NCBI GenBank assembly: GCA_950295325.1
Contig: OX485809.1
Span: 21,762,001 to 21,826,000, forward strand
DNA length: 64,000 bases
Direction: 5' to 3'
Source of the DNA: Polytrichum commune
Taxonomy: Eukaryota; Streptophyta; Polytrichopsida; Polytrichales; Polytrichaceae
The stretch's first letter is position 1. Each line of letters opens with the position of its first letter. Position numbers and translations under genes: made by a program. The notes under the pieces are model-generated. The model was not told the origin of the DNA, made no database searches, and was given only the letters and a program-made list of their open reading frames with translations. Positions 12,414 to 21,298 of this stretch are shown in pieces.

Positions 12414-12588
12414 GATATTCACTATTGAACCTAGGACCGTGTTTGGATTTAGTCCAATCTCAATGTAACATGCATTGTTTTGGTGTCCGTTCACACCTAC
12501 AAGCCTACTTCCCATAGTCCACTCGAATACTACAAGTTAGGTGTTTTAATTAAGAAGATCGGTGACCATATAGTAAGGTCCACATACC
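12414..12588 (+). repeat. Dispersed repeat B, copy 3
   Basis: It shares TATTCACTATTGAACC, GTCCAATCTCAATGTAACAT, TTTTGGTGTCCGTTCA and GTGACCATA blocks with 4,133-4,302 and 5,998-6,144. It is longer in the middle than the other copies. Non-coding. Confidence 0.5.
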
Positions 12589-13382
12589 AACCAGAATTAA
12601 GTATGATTCATGTGCAGCCGGAATCATAAAGGAGGCAGCATCAAGTGGACGATGAGCATTCAACGCCGGCTTTGCACGAGAGATCTACGGAGACTCACAC
12701 TGACATAACACTACCCAACCTAGACTAAACTACTTAACTTACTACCTGCAGCCTGCAAGCTCGCTCCTCCACAAATGATGTCCCACGCACTTCGATCGTG
12801 GCAATACTGAACTTATCCCACGATGCTGCAACTTTGTGTAACTGACGGTGAATTTCTGCACCTAATCATCTTCTGATCGGCCCTGCAACAGGCCCCATTC
12901 GTGTTCATGTGAAGTCGTGGCAGTTATAGTTCACCTAGATCATCGTGTAGACTTAGCTTGCTCGAAACGAAGTAATCAGTCACTAAATCCTCGAAGGTAG
13001 CTAGACCTGCAGCGTTGCTGTGAATTATAGGTTCCAACAACCTGCTGCAGTGCACATTGCAGGAATGCTAGCCGGCGAGGGGATTGAGGCTGAGACAATG
13101 TAGTTGTGGACCAGGACCAGTGATGTTGATGAAAATATCGATGGTGATGGTGATCTGCTCAAAGGTGAAATATAACGGAGCTGAGGAGATCGATCGATGA
13201 TGCTGTATCGCAGCCGAATCGATATGCTAGTGTAAAACATCAGCATGTGTGGGGATGCTGCTCTGATGCAACCTGGCGATGGCGAGAAGATCAGGCATGT
13301 TCGGGGGATTGCGTCACTTCTTCTCCCTGTTCTCTGTGAACAGGAACAAGCGGGGGACCATCTCCACCACCAATGTGTGCGG

Positions 13383-13766
13383 CTACGAGAAGCTGATGAG
13401 TGAGTCAAATACACCTAGCTCTTCGGCTAGGACATCTGGGAGGCGCCAATCGTCCAAATCTTCAAGAAATATCCGAGGAAAGCAGGCTCCAGAAATTAGG
13501 ATGAGCGTGAAGGGAGCCTGCACAATGTCGGCTGCACCATGGCCTGCAAGCATCGGGCCGAGGGACATCGCCACCAGACCGCCACCGATGAAGAGATCAA
13601 AGTCCCGCACGTCCACTGTGACGTTGAGGAAGGTGCGAGACTCAATTTCGCGATTCAAGGAGGCGACCCAAAATTCCGAACTACAGCTCAGCGATCTCTT
13701 CGGTGGTAACCCGATCCTGATGCAGGTGACTGCCACACCGGTGACCCGGACGTCGAAGAAGAGCAC
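13383..13766 (-). CDS. Possible coding exon of an unrecognised protein (strand uncertain)
   Basis: A GC-rich island at about 13.25-14.0 kb is open on both strands. The minus-strand frame (128 codons, ending in a stop at 13,383) has a balanced composition with hydrophobic blocks such as FLNVTVDVRDFDLF and FTLILISGACFPRIFLEDL. It lacks its own ATG, so an upstream exon is required, perhaps around 13,866-14,020. On the plus strand, 13,279-13,863 is open for 194 codons from an ATG in good context, but it is Ser/Arg/Thr/Pro-rich as expected of a shadow frame. Third codon positions coincide between the two strands, so GC3 cannot decide. I favour the minus strand weakly, and no family was recognised. 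Confidence 0.3.
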   Translation of the reverse strand: MLFFDVRVTGVAVTCIRIGLPPKRSLSCSSEFWVASLNREIESRTFLNVTVDVRDFDLFIGGGLVAMSLGPMLAGHGAADIVQAPFTLILISGACFPRIFLEDLDDWRLPDVLAEELGVFDSLISFS

Positions 13767-14169
13767 CGATAAGAGTACCTCTCCGTCGCCTGGAGTTTGT
13801 CGCCGTCCTCACCTCCCGCTTCCCGCCGTGGCCTCCTCCTCCGGCTCCTTTCGGCAACGATAGCATCACCTCAATTCGATTCGGGAGCTTTTCATGCGAT
13901 CGAGTGCACTCCCTCGGAACGGTGCTGCTTTTTCGTCGATGTCGTCGATGGCATTTCGAATTCTGGCGCCGAGTTTTCCATAAGGCGATACTGAGGAAAC
14001 ACCATGGCCATTCAATAGAGTGAGTGGCAACCAATCCCACTCTAACATAAATATATGTAGTGTGCAGTCCTCTACCATGAATGTTTCTTCTCAGACTCTT
14101 AACCCCGCCAGCTCTGTTACAATATTTGATTGTTCCAGTAGTAGGAGAAATAAGTGCAACACGCACATT

Positions 14170-16414
14170 GTACAGTACTGTCTTGAGAGAAGAGTCCGGC
14201 GATACATGTTCTCCTCTCGATAACTAGATGGACCATCAGTCCAATGTCTATTGAGTAAAACTACTTTCCTTATCAACCCGACATTCTCTGTGTGAAATTA
14301 TTATGGGCGAAATTCAACACTAATGATTAGATTGGTTGAATTGCTTTCGATGATGATATGCTTACATTCAAGGGCGGTAAACCATATTGAAACTTGAAAA
14401 CGAAGCAACCCAGTTCAACTATTGATTCTCTCTGACTGCAGCTACTTTGCTGAACCAGTGCAAATCAAAGAAATTATTTCTTTCGTTCTTACGCTGAAAG
14501 TCTGACAAAAAATCACTTAAAGCCATCTGCAAATGTGAAATTGGATTTCCAACCATGTCACTCGAATAGGCGGAATCATTATAGCCATTGTTTATTGTAG
14601 TGGTATTTTGTGATGCATTGTACACCTTCAAAGGAACTACAATGTTGAACCAAGAGACAAGATCGAAGGTAACCCCAGCTGTGGAATATAGGGACTTCTC
14701 CTCTGTAAATACCTCAAAAGCCTTTTTGAATCTAATTTGCCATATCAGGATCTGGGCTACCGAATAGAAGGGAGTCTACTAATTACGGAGGCAATCCCTA
14801 TAAACAACCGGTTTTAGGGAAACCCTTGTGACCCAAAGGATATGGTTTATATTCTGCCCACACAACAAAGGAAAAAGTCTCTTTGAGGTTTTCACGACTG
14901 AAGAGGTGTAATATGAAATTGCCTTGTGTTTTGGTGACAGTAACGTTGGTCACGCCATGTCACTTTGTGACATGAGGTGACTTGATGCATGACGCATAAC
15001 TAATTGTTGGTGCATTTCTGGACAATACATGGAGAGATACAAGCATCGCCCTATCCCCGATGATCCCTAACTTCTATTGGCAAGCTAAGTGAAGTTCCAA
15101 TTCCTCTTCAAGTATGAAAGCTTGTCTGGTCCTTGCAGCTTGACACAACTGCCAGCTCTGTGCCGCAGCAAATATTGGTCATCGGAAGCCTTCTACCCAC
15201 ACAAGGGTGTCTGCTCGTTGACTGGCATATGCATGGACAGAGTTGTAAATTCCTATGCATGGAATTAGGGAAGTCGAGCTTGCTCATAAGAACTGGGTGA
15301 AAGATGCAAAAAGCCCTGTCACAAGCTTGTAGTGGTGGCCAACCTACTGAGCCGCGGTAGCATCGAGGTACTAGGTGTTGGATGCCTACTATAGCTAATT
15401 GCAAAGCAACAAGCGTCCATTACTGAATGTAGTGGTTAGGCCATGACAAGTCATCCATAAATGGGTGATATTGTGCTTCCTTATAATTAATCATGAAATG
15501 ATAGTGGACACATGATCAAGTTTATTTGGCATAACCATTACGTCATCATCCAAGTGCCAAATCTATTACTTGGCAAGCAATAGCATTTTCTGAGTGTTTA
15601 ATGCAGCATCACAGATTAGGGAGTCTGGTTAAAGAAATTGGTATGTTGGATAGCACCAACGGAGTGTACAATTGGTATTGCAACAAGTATGTTTGGAAGA
15701 AGGATCATGTGTGGGTTGCATCTAAACAACCCCTGTTCATTTAGTAGTGAGTTGTCATATCCTTCCCAATATAACAAGGATGTGAAAATGGGTGTGACAT
15801 GACGTCCGACCATCATGTCACATCACATCAGATGCGACATAATGTCAAAGATCAACATTTGATACACATGTGACAGCGTGGAATGGAATGGCATGCATGG
15901 TGGACTTGTGTTATTGTGACTCTGTTTTGAATTAAGGAGAGGATTTTGAGAGACATTGGGCTTTACTCAAGAGTCATGCAATAGTGATCACTTGTGAAAC
16001 AAGTATGACACAAGAATATTCTCATGTATATATGCTCTGTAGTGTGAGGGTGGCTTCATCAAGGTTCTCTGTACGTAGAAGGCCGAGACTTGTTCATGGG
16101 ACAAACTAGGGTACCATACCATCAACGTGAGATGAAGAAAACCGATCCCCAATAATTCTGAGTCCATGTTGAATTAACCCCAAAATGAGAATACCGGATC
16201 AACGAGTATATATAGCGGGCAAGCTTTTGGAATAACCCAATCAGTGCAAATTTCTTTAAATCCAACTTTTTAAGAGCCAATATTGATAATTCTGCATGTG
16301 GCAATCACAGATAATGTGGAAGTCAATGACCTTCCCCTCTCAGACTGAGTTCCTGTAAAGATTTCTTGTTCTGCATGTGTGCATCTGACATGCATGTATT
16401 GATTACACTTGATA
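14170..16414. other. No recognised gene
   Basis: Only short frames on both strands, for example 15,108-15,404 minus, which lacks domain or context support. No repeat family was identified. The 9-bp target site of the Mutator-like element lies at its right edge. Confidence 0.5.
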
Positions 16415-16423
16415 CAAATCAAC
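16415..16423. repeat. Target-site duplication, left (CAAATCAAC)
   Basis: This 9-bp sequence is repeated exactly at 26,793-26,801 immediately outside the other terminal inverted repeat. A 9-bp duplication is the hallmark of Mutator-superfamily insertion. Confidence 0.95.
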
Positions 16424-16917
16424 CCCTAACATTACGGAGCCCAAAGGTGTTTACTCCAGCTCTCACATCGAGGCGCGGCAGAGTGCGTCAGAAGAGTAGT
16501 AAAAATTGCAGCACTGCTGACCGTGCGCCTCATGCCTGAGGGCTTCCGGTCCCGCCCCGGCCCGGGCTGCCAGCGCCACCCTGTATCCCCACAGCGCCAC
16601 GCTGTCTGCCATGTCGCCTCGCTCCACGCTGTCTGCCACGTCGGGGATTCCAGATGTGCATGCCCGCCCGCCCCCCGAGGTTACGAGGATCTGCGCATCA
16701 GATGCGCATGCCCTGCATCATGCCATCCCAGCATGAGCACCATGGCCTTCACCCGCCATCCATCCATCGTGGGAACCTTAGCGCCCTCGGGGAGTGCGCT
16801 CTCCATACCTTCCTTTCAAACCTCCATTCACCCAGCCGTCACGATTGTGCGAAACCTTCTGATTCAGCAGACGCTCCAGAATTCTGGTGCTTTGGAGTGT
16901 GTTGTATGAAGCGATGA
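16424..16917 (+). repeat. MULE left terminal inverted repeat
   Basis: It begins CCCTAACATTACGGAGCCCA. The first ~393 bp match the reverse complement of the right end with four visible mismatches. Similarity then weakens but continues to about 16,914 (GTGTTGTATGAAG is shared). It is strikingly GC-rich (runs such as CCCGCCCCGGCCCGGGC) against AT-rich flanks. In MuDR-type elements the TIRs contain transposase-binding sites and promoters; that role is inferred here. Frames open through it on both ends are shadows of the repeat. Confidence 0.93.
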
Positions 16918-17381
16918 CATTGCAGCAATTCGGCGGAGATGCTATATGGGGAAGATCACCTCCTGGAGCGCTTCTTTTCATACATTCATTGGTGTTGTGC
17001 TTATTGTAACCTATGCATTTCGCTAGTAGTTTGAATGTATGCCGCAATGGGGTTTGTCGCAACTATTCATGCGAAGGCCGCACTGGTGTGGTGAAGGTTT
17101 TAGGCTAAAATGATGGTGGTCGGCGCTCAGTCCTCATATGGTGGTCCCAATCACCCTCACTGATCGCGCTTTCGATATTTTTGATGGGATCTGCATTTTT
17201 CCATCGCTCCTAACCGACTGTAACCTACTCATGTACCATTTGCTCCGTTTGAAGGCCTGAGTCCATTGTTTCCTTTCCAGTGATGGCACTCGAACAATGA
17301 TGTTCTCATGCTATGCGGGCAAGATCATCTCATAACGCCCATTCGTGCTTTCAGTGTGCTGCTTTGTTCAGTTTTTCAACG

Positions 17382-17531
17382 ATGGCGTTGACGTTGCACA
17401 TTCTTGACAATGGAAAGCATGCCGCGGAACAAACACATGGCCTGATGCAAGGCGTGCAACCCTCATATGAATCTACATACGAGGAGGTTCACAAGCAGGA
17501 GTTAGAACGACTCAGCAGTTCCGTGCAGTGA
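17382..17531 (+). CDS. Possible 5' exon of the MULE transposase
   Basis: A 49-codon frame from an ATG (17,382; in-frame ATG also at 17,313) lies between the left TIR and the body of the transposase. It encodes a hydrophilic peptide containing HILDNGKHAAEQ and YESTYEEVHKQELERL. It ends at a stop before the next open segment begins at 17,571. If real, it would join the transposase by splicing to an acceptor near 17,570 or 17,632. No clear donor decides this. Confidence 0.3.
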   Translation: MALTLHILDNGKHAAEQTHGLMQGVQPSYESTYEEVHKQELERLSSSVQ

Positions 17532-17785
17532 CCTGAAGCAGGAACTTTCATGCATACTGATCTAATGTAGACAAACCACATCCGGCTGAAAGGGACGGGG
17601 TCCGATCCGAGAACTCCTGCTTCAGTTTCGGTTGCTTACATACCCTGGGTGCGAGTCGAAGATTTTGTGAAAGGCGAGGAGGCTCGCACTGATGGTTCCT
17701 GCAAATTTGTGTGCCAAGGCACAACATCCAACAAATAGGGGGAACTGATGTTCCCCTGGTGGAATAGCTACTATGCCGTCAGCAG

Positions 17786-17915
17786 GTATCTTTGTAACAT
17801 GTCATTTGACCAGAATTGTGCATGTTGCAATGTTACAACATTCAAACAACTTTGTTTCTTGTTACACATTACTCTTACAAGTACAAATTTTGTTGACCCC
17901 ATCCCCGATGTGCAG
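17786..17915 (+). other. Transposase intron 1
   Basis: The intron has donor CAG/GTATCT and acceptor GATGTGCAG, 130 nt. Splicing rebuilds an Arg codon and joins NSYYAVSR to YHCQYG in the zinc-finger head. It contains three GTTACA/TGTAAC hexamers (17,793; 17,832; 17,861). Confidence 0.7.
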
Positions 17916-18654
17916 GTATCATTGCCAGTATGGACCAAACGACAATGCATCGCACATACCAGTTGTTACAAAGGATATGTACCACAAGAAACGGAAGCTT
18001 GATTCGAAAGGCAAATACGTTCCAAATGGAAAGGGTCACACAGGTCCACGCACATCTGCGAGGATGCGAGGATCAGGCCAACGAAGGGGGTGCCAATGTT
18101 GTTTTGTCGTGAAGCGATTGTACTTGGAGCATTCAGTGGCAGAAATAACATACCACCAGATGAAGCATGTGAATCTGAAAGGATTCTTCTGCCATGGTGC
18201 CACAAAAACTGGCCATAAGAGCAGATTCTCCAGCCACATATCGCAAGAAGTTCGGGAGTTCATCATGAGCCATTTGCGTTTGGGTTTGTTTATCCTACAA
18301 ATAATGGCAAAACACAGGAAACGCTTCTTGGAGGTATGTGAGAGAGGGGAGGAGCTCATCCGAGACCTATTCATATATGACCAAGACATTCGCAACGTCG
18401 CTGGTCGCCTTGCAATAGAGACCTACAAACGTGACAACAATGACGCAAAATCTGTACGCATGTGGGTGCAAGAACATCCATTCATCGTCTTCTACTACAA
18501 AGAGTCGGACGTACATGTGCGTGGAGCTATTACACGTGATAACATTCCATTCACAATAGGAATCCAGACATCTTGGCAACAAGATATGATGCTCAAGCAC
18601 GGGCATAAAAAGGCCGTGTCCATTGATGCCACGTTCGCAACCAATGAGAATAAG

Positions 18655-18802
18655 ATTTGTTTATACCGTATTTCCTAATTCAGCATGTTACAAAGCATGT
18701 GCACTAGGTGCTTTGCCGGAATGAATGTTACAAGACTGTTGTTTGTAATTTGCATGCTTTCCCCCATAGTCTAATGTTATTTTTTTGAATATATTGCTGC
18801 AG
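18655..18802 (+). other. Transposase intron 2, donor apparently mutated
   Basis: Family alignment requires DATFATNENK to be followed directly by FPLYTLMVF. The acceptor is TATTGCTGCAG at 18,802 in phase 0, so the intron must begin at 18,655. The sequence there is AAG/ATTTGT, where a normal donor would be AAG/GTTTGT. A single G-to-A change explains it. It contains two GTTACA hexamers (18,687; 18,727). Confidence 0.6.
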
Positions 18803-20142
18803 TTTCCATTGTACACCTTGATGGTCTTTGATGACTGGCTAAACGGAGTGCCCGTGGCGTACATTATCACCTCTAGTTCCAAGCAACCTGATCTTGAACC
18901 ATGGATGAGGGTGCTGGCCAAGAAAATGGCGTCTGTGCAAGAAGATTGGATGCCTAATGCATTCATTACAGACTGCGCGTAAGCAGAGATTGGAGGGCTG
19001 CAATGTGTATGGCCTGGAGTGAAAGTCTTTTTGTGCCTCTGGCATGTTCGTCGTGCCTGGTTGAAACAAGCAGTGGCCAAAATTAAGGACCATGCGGTAC
19101 GTGCGGGTGTGCTAAAGGGGTTGGGCCATATCATGTACGACACTAAGTGCCCTCAGGGAGATGAAATGGGGCCTTGGGCTATTCGCCAATTGAATGCTCT
19201 TAGGGATAGCTTCCCCATTGTGAGCAATTTTTGGGCTTACTTCGACAAACAATGGGCAGACAATATCCATATGTGGGTTGTGGGGCATCGTAACCTACCA
19301 TATGCTGGGCAGGATACAAATGCAGCAATTGAAAGTTACCACTCTAACCTTAAAGCCACCTTGCGTGCCTCAAAAGGCAGAGCCCACAGTCGTCGTTTAG
19401 ACTGGGTCATATACGAGTTGACAGAGGAGATTCTCTCTCATTATTGGTACCAAGCAATGAGGAAACAACATGGGTTTGTACCCAACTTGAAACAAGAGCA
19501 ATTCATTATCAATGCAGTGCTGAAGGCGAGAGAAATTCCCGACTCCTGTGTTACTCTCCCCATTGCGAATGACGGTCCAGCGTTGGTGACATCCAAGACC
19601 AATGCTGGTAAATTGTACACTGTATACAACCCAGACTGCGAGTGGGGCTGCTGCGATTGCTTGTGGGCAATGAAGGGGAACATATGTAAACACCAGATTA
19701 AAGTCCTCATGATGTTGCATCCTAGCATTGCAGAAGGAACAATTACACGTTACTGTGGATCCCTTGCAGGCATAAGGGAGGGAGGCCGTGGCAACATGCT
19801 GGATCATGTTGAGCATTTCCCACATGATACCGGACCACCCTGGTCTACCCCTACGCTCATGCGAGCACGAGGAAGCCAATGTCTCACACCATGTGGGGAG
19901 GACATGGAGAAACATGTTCGTAACCTTGCAGCAGAGTTCATGGAAGTTGCTACAGGGGACAGATTCTTGTTGAAGCACCTCCTCGCAGATTTCCACGTCG
20001 TGCGAGGCAAACAACAGACATTGTTGGCTCAAATAAAACATGGGGTGGTGGAGCCATCCCAGGAGGATGTTCATTTCCAGGCCAACGACGACGGCAGTAA
20101 CATGTCCCTCAAGCGTAGGAAGGACTTCTTGGAACGCTGTCG

Positions 20143-20398
20143 GTAGGTTATATTCTTGGTCAAACCTGTATTGGACACCGCGTATGTTACAAGCATGTCT
20201 GCATGTTACAACAATTCACACATGCGGTCCGAGCATGCGACGTTTGTCATTTAAAGGCTGCACCTTCATTTCCCTTGGACACTTCCACCCAAGCAACATT
20301 CATTCAGCAGTTTTCTTGGCGTGTTGCTTCGTTTCCCTCACCATGCCGCGTTTTCATGTGAACCGAGTTCAGGCGGCCGTCTGGAAGTGGCTTTGCAG
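20143..20398 (+). other. Transposase intron 3
   Basis: The donor is TGTCG/GTAGGT and the acceptor TGGCTTTGCAG, 256 nt. Splicing restores an Arg codon and leads into CPDAIGPVGDISSDEE. Two GTTACA hexamers occur at 20,186 and 20,205. Confidence 0.65.
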
Positions 20399-20795
20399 AT
20401 GCCCAGATGCCATAGGACCGGTTGGAGACATATCCAGCGATGAGGAATTCTTCACTCCTCCAACAAGTCCTTCCAATGGCGTCGGAGACCAAAACGTGGG
20501 GGGCATTTGTGCATCCCCTTCCAGCCTCATCACTCCACCAGGGGACGCACAACGGCTGCTGTCGCCACCGCAAACGCGTCGACTCCACCGCCGACATGCT
20601 GAGGTTGTGCGGCAGCTCACTACTCCACCTCCAGTTGTGAAACCCCGCCCACATGCTCTGCTGAAGGCATACCAACGCCCGGTTATGGTGTACAGGCCAA
20701 ACTGGGCACCGTAGTGTCACATTATAGGGTACACTCAGCGTGTTGCACACTTTTTTCTTTTGAATGAAAAATGGAGTTGACTGGGGGTGCTTTTG

Positions 20796-21114
20796 CATAT
20801 GTGAACATGCCATGTTTCATTTTATTGTTTGGTTTGTGGACAACAGTTCATGTAACAGTGCGTGTAACATGTTCATGTAATAGTGCGTGTAACAGTGCGT
20901 ATAACATTTTTTCAACATTCATGCATTCGGGTTTAGGCAACAATGGAGAGTGTCTTTTGGACTGACATATGTGAACATGCCATGTTTCATTTTATTGTTT
21001 GGTTTGTGGACAACAGTTCATGTAACATGTTCATGTAACAGTACGTGTAACATGTTCATGTAACAGTGCGTATAACATTTTTTCAACATTCATGCATTCG
21101 GGTTTAGGCAACAA
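20796..21114. repeat. Direct tandem repeat (170-bp period) between the convergent MULE genes
   Basis: Two near-identical copies (20,796-20,944 and 20,966-21,114) start CATATGTGAACATGCCATG and end TTCGGGTTTAGGCAACAAT. Each carries a cluster of TGTAAC hexamers in phrases such as TTCATGTAACAGTGCG. The repeats lie in the ~580-bp space between the 3' ends of the two genes. Confidence 0.9.
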
Positions 21115-21298
21115 TACATGACAGCACAATATGGCCATGTTACATCATGTTTCAAATGTTACACGTTTTACACATCAACTGTGGGTGCACATGGCTTGTA
21201 GTCACGAGAACACCCCTAACCAAAAATATATGTTGTTTTTCTTGAATATAGATAGGGGCAACCTGTGTAATTTAAGTTGCTGTAACATATATGTAACC

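Larger units (their letters stand above)
17571..20714 (+). pseudogene. MULE transposase (MuDR/FAR1 type, WRKY-like finger + DDE + SWIM), disrupted
   Basis: Cut-and-paste transposase of the element. Model: segments 17,571-17,785, 17,916-18,654, 18,803-20,142 and 20,399-20,714 total 870 codons in phase. The order is an N-terminal zinc-finger region (YHCQYG, GCQCCFV, then KHVN and FFCHG, as in WRKY/FLYWCH-like heads), then a catalytic domain, then a SWIM finger, then a Ser/Pro tail (DISSDEEFFTPPTSP). Catalytic residues are the first Asp in SIDATF (codon 18,625), the second Asp in FITDCA (18,971), CLWHVRRAW, and Glu in TNAAIESYH (19,331). SWIM is C-D-C at 19,652-19,660 and C-K-H at 19,685-19,693. 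Lesions are an in-frame TAG at 17,736, a TAA at 18,980 and AT instead of GT at the expected donor (18,655). The other two introns have GT-AG ends. The 5' start is unresolved. Confidence 0.88.

Noticed and set aside
16523-16909. Long open frames in the GC-rich block at 16.5 kb and its mirror at 26.4-26.7 kb
   Set aside because: They are the two ends of the MULE terminal inverted repeat. The identical peptide appears on opposite strands because the DNA is an inverted repeat, not because of a gene.
18980-18982. In-frame TAA taken as part of a short intron starting CGTAAGC
   Set aside because: The residues immediately downstream (AEIGGLQCVWPGVKVFLCLWH) continue the transposase in the same frame, and any intron skipping only the stop would be implausibly short.
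19397-20074. 225-codon minus-strand frame
   Set aside because: It is the antisense shadow of the transposase catalytic and SWIM exon, which has recognisable motifs on the plus strand.
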